Source: Heterocephalus glaber
Lineage: Eukaryota > Chordata > Mammalia > Rodentia > Bathyergidae
Direction of reading: 5' to 3'
Length of the DNA: 64,000 bases
Assembly: GCF_000247695.1 (NCBI RefSeq)
Contig: NW_004624783.1
Span: 1,925,616 to 1,989,615 of the forward strand
Shown here: in pieces, positions 48,850 through 60,592 of the stretch
Position numbering within the stretch: position 1 is the stretch's first letter
Layout: the number at the start of each line of letters is the position of its first letter
Program-made: the position numbers and the translations under genes
The notes under the pieces: generated by a model
Told to the model about the DNA's origin: nothing
Databases searched by the model: none
What the model saw: only the letters and a program-made list of their open reading frames with translations

Positions 48850-50428
48850 ACTGGGAAAAAACGTGGAAAAATTCGCACTTGGTTTTGAAAATGTGTTGTT
48901 TTATGCTTTGGCCAACAAGTAAAAAATAATTGATAAAATTATGTGAACAGGGACCAAACTGACAAATCTTCAGAGGTCGTTCCCAGGGCAACTCCAGCTT
49001 CCCTGTGACTCCTTCATTTATACAATTCTGCTGTTCTCTGTTCCTACTGACTGCTTACTTTGCTGCTTTAGCAACATCCCATCTTTAGAAAACAGGTCGT
49101 AAACCAGGCCAAGCGCCCCCCCACACACACACCAGTGGGCACGAGCATCACTCATGCACAGAGCCTACCTGGCCTGCGCAGTTTGCACCACATGTGTGTA
49201 GCGCTCATTACGCATGCTCACTGCCCTTCTGCTGCCTTCCTGGCAAGCTCTGTCCTCCCGGCTAGGGCGGCCTTACCTGCAGAAAACTTCAATTTGTAGT
49301 TACTGTGTTGAAGAAGAAAAAAAAAAGGAGAGGGGGAGAGTTATATCTCTGGTTTCTTCTATTAATAAACCTCTGTAAGGACAAGTAACCATTCTTTTCC
49401 CTTCACAAGATCACTCCCTACCCCCTCTGTTGTTTTCATCATCCCTTCTCATTTCAAAGTGTGCCTACCACTCAACCATCACAATCAAATGACCCCTTTT
49501 TATTAGCATCTTTATTCTTCTCTCATTGGTGGAATCCTTCTCTCTACTTACAGACACGCCGAGGTCCTCCATTCTCCCTACCATACTCCTCACTCAATCA
49601 TCATCCAATTTATTAAGATTTATCAATATTATTAACAAACTCTTCGGAGGAAATGCTCACTCTGGCTGTTTCCATTTCATCACACTTGACACCAGTAATT
49701 CACCTGACAGGTGTCTTGCCCACCACTACTCTCATCTGGTTTCTTAAATGTCATTTTAATCTCCTAATTACCGAATCAAATGATCCTTCCTCCACCTTCA
49801 TCCTCCCTTCCTCCTCTGGCACCATGAAATCCTTTTGGTCACCACTGCCCTTCTAAACCTGTTTCTAGGGTTCCCAGCATCATCTATCTGGTCTCTCCGT
49901 CTACAGCTTTGACCACTTCTTGCATTTCCCTCTTCCTATCACCTGCTTCTGCAGCCTACTCTCCTCATTCTTCTCACATGCCTTAACTAAATCTAATCAT
50001 TTCCCCAGCTTCTACTCTGCTACCATAGACTCCTCCACGAAAATGAAAATTTAACTCATACTACATCTTGGATATGTGAAATTAAAAGTGCAAGGTTTTT
50101 CGTTTGTTTTGTTCTGCATTTCTCATTTTTATTTGACAGAAAAAGTTGCTCTTGCTGTACAGATTTTTTAAAACCAAAATGCCTTTAAGAAACTTGAAGA
50201 AAAGTTGGGGGAGGGGGCCACAACTTCGTGGAGGCAGTCGGACCAACAAAATAAATCAAACTGCCCCTTCTAGAACACCTCCTAAAACGTCCTGAGTACC
50301 ATCCTTAGGATCGAAGAGAGCCCACAACTCCCAAGGCCTTTCTGATTTTAGACTAGAATGTCCTGAACGGCATCCTTCCTTCCCCCTACTGTATCCACAT
50401 TCCCTCCTACCCCAAACCCCAAAAATAC
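48850..50428. other. Intergenic; possible decayed LTR, otherwise nothing recognised
   Basis: The part from about 49080 to 49385 has a C tract, gcgcag/gcatgc-rich sequence and a terminal attaataaacctctgtaagg, and could be an LTR without definable limits. The T/C-rich remainder to 50.1 kb has no recognised feature. Confidence 0.4.
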
Positions 50429-50932
50429 ATGAACTGGGAAAAACTCACCGAGATTAACATTTTACAGGAACAAAGGAAAAAAGAGTGGGAGGCGAGTCCT
50501 CCCCGCAAGATGCTGCCAGGATTTGGCAAGGCAGACAAGGACCCCTCGCCTGGCCCTGTTGGGGAAGAAGGGGACATTCCCTGTGGCTCTGGAGCATGGG
50601 CTGCTGTAGAATTCTCCAAAATATTCATGGAGACCTGGATGACTGGGGTTGCATAGGCTGGGGGCTAGGTGCCTCCCTCCTGTGCTTGTGGCCTGGAGAG
50701 TGGCTGTCCCCACTTGGGCCCCTTCAGGAAACCCATTTGCTGTTGCTCTGCTGGTCCCTCCATGAGGGTTGGGGCAAGGGACAGGGATGCTCCACAGTTG
50801 AGTAGCTCAGGGACCAGGAGTCCCATAGGGAGTCTATTGGTTTCTGGGGACTGCGAGACCTCTGTTCCCCAGGGACTGACTTTTTGGGGCTTGCAGGTTT
50901 GGGTAAGGCTTGGGGGCCAGGCTTAGCATGGG

Positions 50933-50980
50933 AGGGGGAGGAGGAAGAGGAAGAAGAGGAGGAAGAGGAAGAAGAGCAAA
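50933..50980 (+). repeat. GAGGAAGAG microsatellite
   Basis: Imperfect run of gag/gaa triplets (ggaggaggaagaggaagaag and onward). Confidence 0.85.
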
Positions 50981-53171
50981 AGTTCAGGTTTTAAATAAGG
51001 CCCATAAGTGCTGAGGTTTAACCAGGTGAGTGAGTCCTTGAGTTATCTGAGTACTTCTTGGATTCTAATGCTCAGCCTTTCAGCTGACATGGTTCTGCTA
51101 AAAGGGGCCCTGGCCTTGTGTACATTGGTCTAGTTCTCTAGAGGTTTCCCTTCCTTTCCAGGCTGATAATCTTTGCCAGCCTCTTCACTGTATGCTTTTA
51201 TGTTCCTTGATCTTGAACCCACAGCTAACAGGGTTGTTCTGGGCCCAGTGAGGTCCTTAGATGATTGAGTCCCATCTTAACTGTCACTGGCAGCAGAATC
51301 CTCAGTCTTCTGGGGATCCTACCTCCCCCACCTTCCCCTTCTACTAGGTTTTCTTCTACTTCCCTTATGTCATAGCTACCCTCTTCCAATTTCCACTTGG
51401 GTCCTAAAGAGCGGGTAGAAGCCTTGCTTGTCCTGAGCAACAGAAGAAGAACAAAGAAGTAAAGGAATTCAGTGTGTCCTCTCTCAAGGTAATATCCGGG
51501 CTTGAAGACCATTCTCCTGCCATGGAATCCTATTTTGAATAGCAAGAGTTGAATACCAACTTGGCCTTTTTCTAAGCAGTTCTTTTGTACCAAACTCTAA
51601 TCTCTTTCCAGACAGATGGCTGCCTGGGGCAGTCTTATGTGTAAAGGTCATAAGGCTTATGGGAACAAAAGAGAAAAATTTTGTGTATGATTGCAAATTA
51701 TTCCTTCCTTAATATTCTTGAATCTCTATCCACCCCAATCTCTACAGCTTTTCTGAGCTCTAGCTTTTACTCTCTAATTGCTTGTTAGATATCTTCAAAC
51801 ATCTCTAAAACCAAGCTTATTATCTTCCCTCCAAAACCTGTTCTGTGTTCCCAGCATCAAATTTTAAGAGAAGAAAACAGGAGAAGAGTGAGATTCATGC
51901 ATGAGTCTCTAAGCCTAGGTATTTTTCAAATTCCAGGGCTCCACCTTTTATTCCCAGATATTCTGAGTGGAGGTGAGGAATCTGCATCTTTAACGAGCAT
52001 GCCTGATGATTTGATTCTGATGGAACTGGCATGGGAACCACATTTGGAAAACATGTGCCACACACTGCAAAGCAGTAACCAAACCTAAAGTGCATACCCA
52101 CCCTGTGGGTACCTGTTCCCCTCCTACCATCTTGCTTCATGACATCACCATTTGCCCAGTTGAGAAGCCTGGGGGACCACCTGGGCCCCTCCCTCCTTCT
52201 CACTACCCCTCCCTGGTCCATCGGCTGACTTCATAGTCTTCAATGCAGCTCTTGCATCCATTCTCTCCCCGGGATTCCCTCCCTCACCCACCTGGTTGAG
52301 ACCCATGTCATCTGTAGTTGGCTGCACCGCCCTATCATTGGGTCTCCCAGGAAGGATACCCCATTCCAATCTGCTCATTTCACCGGCTCCTCTCATCATA
52401 TTGCTTCTACTTAAAGGCTCACAGTGCCATTTCCTTGGGCCTTTACAACTGAGGCTACACTTCCAACTGAGTTCAGCACCTGACCCTGTTTCCTCACAGA
52501 ACCGTCTAGCCATGCTGTAGATTTTCCGTTTCTCCTCTATGTCAAGATCTCTAAGTCCCATGCACAATGGCTTGTGCTGTCCCCCTGCCTAGTCCGTCCA
52601 AGCCTGGTACTCAGGAAGACCTCTTTCACATGCTGTTCTGGTGTGACACTCTGCAGGCCAGGTCCAGGTTTGGGTGAGTGCCTTGCCTGCCCCACTCTAG
52701 ACCTTCCCCGCTGGTCATCCTCGCAGGTCTGTGTTTGTACTACTAGAATTTAAGGCACCACCCTGGAGATAGTATTATGGCTAAGCCTAGATGCTGCACT
52801 GTCCTCTGGTTTACAAGTTTCCTCAAGGAGTTTTATTCATCTTTTCATTTCTAGGGCCAAGCCTTGGATGGAATTGAATCAAACATCCATGTGAAAAGCA
52901 TCTAGGGCAAAGTTGATTTTTTCCCCTCTAGTGTACATTTTCCATTCTGCTCCTCAGGCCAGAACCTACCAATCAGGCCTAAACTGAGGGTGTGTGTAGC
53001 TTTGTGGTATAGGGGTAGAAAAGTGTGTAACCACTTTCTTCCCAATCATAAAGGTTCTCAACAAACATCCTTATAACAGAAGACAGATTTACAAGAGAAA
53101 AGCATAACTATTTATTTGATTATCATTTTATGTGATACAAGAATCTTCAAATAAAAGACCCAGAGTGAACT
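50981..53171. other. Intergenic, nothing recognised
   Basis: Open frames up to 140 codons (for example minus 52145-52567) have no recognisable domains, and their segments lack paired splice sites or repeat identity. Confidence 0.45.
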
Positions 53172-53547
53172 GTTAGCTTTCCACTACTATAACAAATGCC
53201 TAAAATGATCAACTTGTAAAGAGGAAAAGTTTATTCTTGCTCATGGTTTTAGAGGTTTTAGTTTGTGATCAGTTGGCCTCATTGCTTTGGGCCCATTGCT
53301 TTGGTTCTGGCTGGGAGATCCAAATCATGCAGGGGGTGTGTGGCAGGGCAAAGCTACTCACCTCATGGCTGGGGAGCCAAAGAGAGTAGAAGAGGCTATC
53401 CTCTTCAAGGGCACACCTCCAATAATCTGAAGACCTCCGTCTAGGCCCCACTTCCTACAGTTTCTACCACCTCCCAATAGTGCCAAGCAAAGGGCCAATC
53501 CTTTAAGTAATGGGTGTTTGGGGAACATTCCAAATCCAAACTGTAGC
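53172..53547 (-). mobile_element. MaLR-type solo LTR
   Basis: Plus reading: ctgttagctttccactacta, agtttattcttgctcatggt, cagggcaaagctactcacct, ccacctcccaatagtgccaa, ccaaatccaaactgtagc. The order is that of a reversed MaLR LTR. Confidence 0.75.
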
Positions 53548-53999
53548 ATTATTTGTGTGCCTAGGTTCAATGAAGCATGGACAGCCATGTATACGTAAGA
53601 TTGCTCAAAAAGGGTGTAATCTAAAAGTAATAGATTGAGCATGGGATCCCAACAAGACCTGTCTGTTGAGATTCCTCTTGATTCCTCAGTTGTAGCATTC
53701 TGGGTGTAGAGCAGGATCCTTTTTGGAACGAGGGGAGGGTGTGACCTACCATCAAACAAAGCGAGTCAGAGAATTTCTTTACAGTCAGCTCTGATACAGA
53801 AAGGTAGGGAGAAGTAAGACTAATATTTTTAGGTTTGATGAATGACTTTGGGGAAGAGGAATTCTAGTCTCCATGGATTGCCTGGAGTAAATCAAGGGTT
53901 AGGGACAAGAGGGTCAAAGAGAAATTTTGCTTCTGAAGCCTTCACTTGGAGGTATCATTTTCTGAGCTCCAACAGTAGTTAAGTGTGGCTTGAACTCAA

Positions 54000-54160
54000 G
54001 ATCAGACTTCTATGTTCAGTCTGGCTCTACTGTTTGCTAATAGAGCCTTAGAGAAGTTACTTAATTTCTCTGAACCCATTTCACCATCCACAAAATGAAA
54101 GAAATAAAAATGTATGTGTCTCGGTATTTTTATTATAACAGGTACTTAGAGGCTAGACCT
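54000..54160 (+). repeat. MIR-like fragment
   Basis: Contains gagaagttacttaatttctc, tgaacccatttcaccatcc, acaaaatgaaagaaataaaa in MIR order. Confidence 0.6.
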
Positions 54161-56396
54161 ACAGATGCCCAATGGGTAACTGAAAGCAGGATAAAGCTTG
54201 GCATCTCTGCTTTCATTTTACATCTATGTCCTTTATTACCTTAAAACTTTGGGTCAGACTACTGCTCAGCTCTGCATGTAGCCATGTAAGGAACGTTTGT
54301 CTTGTAAAAACTGTAAATACAAGGTTCATGAGTACTAATTTTACCTAACTTATCTTCTTTCAAGACTGAGGTAAGCTTTGCAGAGACATTCCATTTTCAA
54401 ATTTTACAATGTTCCATACTAGACCCCATGGAATGATGCCTACAAGTCATCAGATAATACTCTAAACCTTCAGGCACCCTAGATTCCAAGCTTCACAGAA
54501 CAGATCACCCCATTCATCTCCTGGGGACCAGACTGTCCCCTCTAAGGACTTCTCCAGAGCCACCTGGCAGAACCAGTCCTGATATAATGATCAACCAGAA
54601 TACAGCTTGACCATGGTAAACTACATTGTCAGCTATGCAAGCTCCCAGCTATGCAAACCCTCACCCTTTGCCTTTGTTCCCATTGTTTTGTAAAACCCCA
54701 AAGTTTCTGCCAGCTCCTTAAAGATACATTGTGATAATTTTAACTTGTCCTTCCCATCATGGATACATTGATTTAAACTCTTCTCCTGCCATTCTCCCTG
54801 GCTGTTTTCCTTGATTGGCATTTGGGATGGACCTGGTCTATTGGGGCTGGGCTTTTCCCCTAAAACCTCGGCAACACTGATAACATTATGAGCACTACAT
54901 GAATTAATCTGCAAAGAGCCTCACATGCTGCCTAGCACCAACAAGTGCCATGATCATGCTCAGCCTGCCTTGGTCTGGATGGCCATCACTGGAATAATGA
55001 TTCCACCTCTGAGTTTCTGCTTTGCATCCACCCAGATGGTCCATTATCCTGGCCCAGTGTTCCTCCCTTCCCTTCTTACATTCTTCCTCACAGAGGCAGG
55101 ATATCAGCGAGGAGGTCGCTGCAGGATCAAGATTTCCTGCAGGTGGCCATGCCAGTGGCAGTTGACTAGCAATGTGCCTCGCCATGCTGAATACGCCCCA
55201 GTTTGGAGGCTTACTTATGGTCCCCTGCTCTCCTATGTAAAGGTTGCTCTTTCTCTCTCTGACCAGATTTCTGCATAGCCCAGACTACAAGAGCCCCTTC
55301 GTCTAAGCTTACATTGTTCGTGTCTCTATCACTCATATAGCAGTGGATGAAAAAAGGTAAATGCTATCAACCACGGTCTGAGTACCAGCAGGTCTAAGGC
55401 TAAAGCCAATGATGAATCTCAATAGAGGGTAGAGCAGGGATGGGATAAGACCAGGACTCAGACGACGCTTAGCAGGCCGAGTTCTAAGGAAGATTCAGGG
55501 AGTCTAAAGAGAGCTGGATTGTTCCATCTGTGGCCCAGGCCCCACTTGATGAGGAAGCACATTTCTGCCAGGCTATCCTGATCCATCTTGGAGGCAGATC
55601 CTGCTCAATTCAGGCCACAACTTTTGAAGCATGGTTGGCCGACAACATCAGACAGTGCTCATTTGCCAGAGGGACTTGTCAGGGGCCTTTTCAATGGTCT
55701 CCATGTTGTTCTGGCTCCATCAAACCTACCTCAGGCCTACAGTATGAAACTCTCTGGAAAGGCTTTTATAGACAGACATTCCCACAGCTCCATGGTCAAA
55801 GTGTCAAATCCCTTTTTACCACTGATATCCCTCCACCTTAGACCAATCTCAATCAGTTTTAGTAGTTAAGAATTTAGAGTAAAGTATCTATTTTCTTAAA
55901 GTACCAGGGCAAGTGAGCAGGGCCAGATGCTGCTAGAGAGAGAGGGCAGGCCTCACTCCCCCAAATTCTCCCCTGCTGTGCCCTCCGTCTTGAAAGTACC
56001 CTGGGGAGTGAGCTGCCTGGGCTGCTCCTGCTGGGGCTTGTACCTCGCCACCTTCACCATTCCAGGTGAGGATCTGTGTGCTACCAAACACAGAGTTGAG
56101 CTGTATTCCTGTCCTATGTATCTATTTGCACAAGAGGAAAAGTGTTGAGGAAAAAGGGATCCAAATTATAACTTCCATTACATTTCAAAGATGAAAAACA
56201 GGTCCTAATAGTTGAGTGGCCTCAAACAACACCAAATTAAAAAAATACTTCTAGAAGAGGCCACGGGGTGCATTGTGAGAGAGGAGGAGTGTGGTCCTTG
56301 GCCTGCTGAGCCAGAACCAGGCAGAACCCAGGGGTACAGACAAGAGCTGGACATCTTGGGCTGCATGGCCCTGGTGCGCCAACCTTGAAAGAAATG
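54161..56396. other. Intergenic, nothing recognised with confidence
   Basis: Moderately GC-rich. Frames at 54925-55278 and 55530-55869 are unrecognised. A donor-like ccattccag|gtgagg at about 56064 ends an open stretch (55927-56148), but no partner exon was seen. Confidence 0.4.
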
Positions 56397-56442
56397 TTGT
56401 GTGTGCGTGCGTGCGTGCATGTGTGTGTGTGTGTGTGTGTGT
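56397..56442 (+). repeat. GT/GTGC microsatellite
   Basis: gtgtgtgcgtgcgtgcgtgc followed by about ten GT units. Confidence 0.9.
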
Positions 56443-56786
56443 CAGAGACAGAGGCAGACAGAGTCATCTGAAAAAGCTATGTCACTCAGCACAGCTGCAC
56501 CTGGGGCCTAGGCTGGTCGTACCTTGCAGCAGGGTGCACCTGAATAGGTATCACACAGAGGGAGGGACACACAGTGTCTCTCATATCACCGGACTGGACT
56601 GTCCCTGCCCAGCATATCTGTGGAATTTTGTCCTGAAGCCAGTGGGCACAGGCTGTGGTGGACACAGAGAATATGGCAGTGTCTCCCTGAGCCTAGAGCT
56701 GCTAGGTCTGGAGAAGCACAGGTAGCAAGTAGCTACCACGATTGAGTCACAAACATCAGTGAGCACCTTTGGCAAAAATCAGAGTT

Positions 56787-56998
56787 TTGTAAACTGGGTG
56801 CAGAGCACATATTGTAATCCCAGCCTCTCAGGAGGCTGGGCAGGAGGATCACAAGTTTAAGGCCAGCTTGCACATTTAGTGAGTCCATGTCTCAAAATAA
56901 ATTTTAAAAGGGGATGGGGATGTGGCTCATTGGTAGAGCTTTTGTCTTACATGCAGGAGACCCTGGGTTGAATCTCCAGTACCACCACACACACACAG

Positions 56999-57031
<33 letters not shown>

Positions 57032-57040
57032 CACAGATCA
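56787..57040 (+). repeat. B1-ID composite SINE with CA-repeat tail
   Basis: B1 part (tattgtaatcccagcctctc, aggaggatcacaagtttaag, gtccatgtctcaaaat) followed by an ID part (gggatggggatgtggctcat, tggtagagcttttgtcttac, gggttgaatctccagtacc) and a (CA)n run at about 56983-57040. This is a fuller copy of the composite seen at 45155-45350. Confidence 0.8.
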
Positions 57041-60000
57041 GAGCTGTGTGGAGCAGGTCAATATCCCAAGGAAGACTGGAATTTCAGGCTGAGCAGATCT
57101 GGGCTCAGGGTGTGGGGCTGTGATGTCCATCTTAGCTAGTCTGTAACTGCAGGCTGATGAAGGCTGGAGCCTAGGGGTAGCCCTCCCTATTTCAGGTTTG
57201 TGGGAGGAGCCAGCCCTGGGCTCCTTGGGCCTGCCCCACCTGGTCCAGCCTCACATATGACCGATCAGCCTCCACTGCCTAGAACTTCCTCAAGGAAGCA
57301 GCATTCTGGGGCCAGATGCTATGGAGTTTCTTTTCTTTCCTCCCACCAACCCCATGCCTGCTGCAGGTTCTTCTACTCAGCAGGCCACATGATGAACTTT
57401 TCTTCTTCCTCTCAAAGGATTTCCTTATGTCCCTGAGAAGCCCCAGAAAGGGCCTGTTCATGCCTGCTGGCCAATTCTGAGGCCACATCAAGCATCTTGT
57501 AGCCCAGACAGCTGGCATGGTCCTGGGCAAGAGACTTCATCTCTCTGGGTCCAAGTAAGTGTCTTCATCTGAAAGCAGAGCATGCACTGGAGGATGAATT
57601 GGACCAGAAAATTGCTATGATTTCCATCACATCTGTCCTTCTGTAGTTCCTGGATTCACTTAGATAGCAGGCCTAGCAAAAGTTCTGCATAAGCCCTCGT
57701 GTGCAGCCACTCAAGACTCCATTTCCAATGACCTAGCCTTGGACATGGTTTTATGGAAGGCCTGGAGCTGGATTCTTTCTCCATTCAACAAGGGGCAGGA
57801 AGACCATAAAGAAGAGGTCTTCATGAGTGGGGACTCTGTTCAGATCTGGGCCTAGAGAAAAGGCCCCACCAACCTTTCCCCTAAATCTTGATTTGTGCTT
57901 ACATCACCACGGAAATCTACACTCTGGTGCAATGTAGAGCTTTGTGTGTATTTTTACCCTGGGCTTCTGAGGAAAAGTTCTTCTTGGAAAATTCCAACTT
58001 AGCCCCACCTAAACAAAAGGGAAAAGGGATTTTTCCACAGGGGCTCTAGGTTGCTGGGGGACCCCAGGTGCCATTTGTCTGAAACCTGTAAAGAAATAGG
58101 AGCTAAGATGAATGGAAAGGGGTGTCTGGAAAGGGTTAGAAACCAGCAGCATTGCCCTTCTCTCCTCTCCTGCCGCCTCTCACCCTGGATCTGTCCCTAC
58201 GACTCATCTGAGCTCTAATCATTAAATCAGACCATAGGATAAACACACTCAGTTCCAATTCCCGTTCCAAAAGGAAAATGCTCCAAGAGGACTTGATGAG
58301 AATCTTAGAACATTTTGTTCTATCTCTCTCTACCCCTCAAAGCCTCCTGGTGACATTTTTTTCCTTGTTTGCTTTGGTAAGTATTCACATGCTTTTAAAA
58401 ATTGAAATATAATTCACCTAATTCACTTAACACAAATTCACCACTTTGAAGCACACCACTGAGTGGTATTTAGTAGATTCACTGTTCTCTGTGACTTCCT
58501 ATCTTGGTGGTGTTGCAGGTAGGAGAGAATGGAAGGGGCCCAGGGCTGGAAGTTTCCCTGATGTTTTTCCAAGGAAAGCATAGCTATCCCCACCCACTGG
58601 CACAGACCCACCTCTCTCTGGAATTTCTGGTCCTCAAAACTGGACTCTGGCCATGAATGTGACAGCTGGAAAGGGATGATCGGTTAAAGTTTTCCATGTT
58701 TCAGAGCCTCTTCCCCAAGGAGCACCAAGGTCAGTGGTGCCCTTCCACCTTGTGACAGCCTGGAGACCCTGGACCCCACAGCAAGGTCAAACCCTAAGGT
58801 GAGCAGGAAGAATGGTGCTCAGACCAGATCCATGGGCGGCAAGAGGAGAGTCCTGGGATGCTGTAGAGGCTTTAGGATCATACAGCTCAGCTCCCTCCTC
58901 TTACAGATGAGGAAACAGGCCTGGTGACTCCAAAGATGCACAACGCCAAAATGGCAGAACCAAGACTGAAACCCAGCCCTACTGGTTTCTACCAGGCAAT
59001 GGGACTTGGGACTGCATAGGGCACTAGACAGGGCTGTCTTGGAAATCAGCATGCAGGCCACACACTGCTAGCTCTAGGGAGCTGGGCTGGGAGTTTAGTG
59101 AGCCAGCCATGCCCAGAGGAGGTCTAACCCAGAGAAAGGACACCAGAGGGAACCCTGAGCCAGCCTCTGCTGCCTCCTATGTCCTTTTCCCAGAGCTGTT
59201 GTCATTTGTTGTTGTCCACAGCTCCCTCTTCAGGCTTGGCCAAGGCCCCCCTTCTCCATCCAGCTTTAGGTCGGCAGCAGAACATTTCTGGAACAGGGCT
59301 GTGCTGAGCCTGAGCTTGATCACACCCAGCTCATGAGAGAGGGTTATTACAGTTTCAGGAATTTTGCAAAAGGCACAGATTATTTTAAAATTAAAATGTA
59401 TAAATTTTGCAATTCCATAAAACAAAAGCTCAAATCATGCTAACAACTTATTGAGTTTACTATAGATTACCATTATCTGTGGTTGGGTTATTTATAATTA
59501 TAACTGTATGGTGAACTATCACACGATTGCTCATTTCTTCTGGATGCTCATTCTTCTTAGATGTAACACATGGTGGCTCAAAATAGACCACAAGGTGAAT
59601 ATTTAGACCACAGAAATAGGCAAATGCTACAAATGAATGTTTTGCTTTGTTTTTACATTTACCAGCCACCAAATGGTCCATATTGTACACGACACCACCA
59701 CTGGGACAGAAGGTAATAACTGCCAAGCTTCCATCCTGCCATTCAGCAAAAGAACCAAGCAGGGCTGAAATAGAGTTGCAGGTGGACCAGATCACAGGGA
59801 AGGAGCAGAAGGAAGATGGCTAATCAGAAGGGATACATGCATGTCTGCTCAGCTCCTTTTTCCTTTCTTTCCATCATTTATTCATTTCATTCATCAAATA
59901 TTTTGGATACTCACCATCAGGCACCTTGTTGGCTCTAACAGAAAGCAAATGCCGCAGAAGACCAGATCTTCCCTTCAGCACTGTCTTCTCCTTCCTTGGA

Positions 60001-60477
60001 AATAAAGAGACAACCTGGGCCTAGGAAACTGTTTATTTGGGAACTTACAAAGGATAAGGTAGGTAGATCTCAGATTCTAGCTAGGAGTTAGAAGCTGCAG
60101 AACTGAGCTTCTCTAGGTTTCTCTGTGCTGAAATGTGTTGGGAAGTGCTTAGCAAGTTTTGATTCCACAAAAGAAACAGTAGCTTAAAATCCTTGATTCA
60201 GCAAACAAAAATGCCATATTCCTCCAATTGCTTATGTAGAACTGTGTGTGTACGTGTGTGCCAATATCCTACTAAGGGTTCCTCTTTCCTTCACATTTCT
60301 CTCTCCTTTAAACATGATCATTTTTCCTCCTGTCTGTTGCTTTTTCTTTCTTGTTTTACAGAATGAGTCAATGAGACTTCATGGCTGCTCATTCACTGGC
60401 TTCTGGCTATTTTTTGGTCCCAAGCTTTATTATGCCTGAGACTTACCTGGGATGCTCATTAAAAATACAAACTCCTA
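57041..60477. other. Intergenic, no gene; old repeat fragments
   Basis: An old repeat fragment lies at about 58390-58490 (tgaaatataattcacctaat, ccactgagtggtatttagta). A MIR-like minus fragment lies at about 58870-58990 (cttacagatgaggaaacagg). The rest is unrecognised. Confidence 0.45.
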
Positions 60478-60575
60478 CTGGGCCGGGGATTTAGCTCAGT
60501 GGTTCCGCTGCCTGCCTCGAAAGTGCAAGGTCCTGAGTTTGATCCCCAGTACCCCCCAAAATAAAAAAAGACCTC
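60478..60575 (+). repeat. ID-type SINE
   Basis: gggccggggatttagctcag to tttgatccccagtacc and an A-rich tail. Perfect 17-bp target duplication, aaaaatacaaactccta, at 60461-60477 and 60576-60592, which points to a rather recent insertion. Confidence 0.95.
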
Positions 60576-60592
60576 AAAAATACAAACTCCTA

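Noticed and set aside
52145..52567. A 140-codon minus frame
   Set aside because: No recognisable domain, no partner exons and no pseudogene match that I could see.
56397..57040. GT and CA runs as regulatory Z-DNA elements
   Set aside because: They are ordinary microsatellites. One is the tail of a SINE, and neither lies near a gene.
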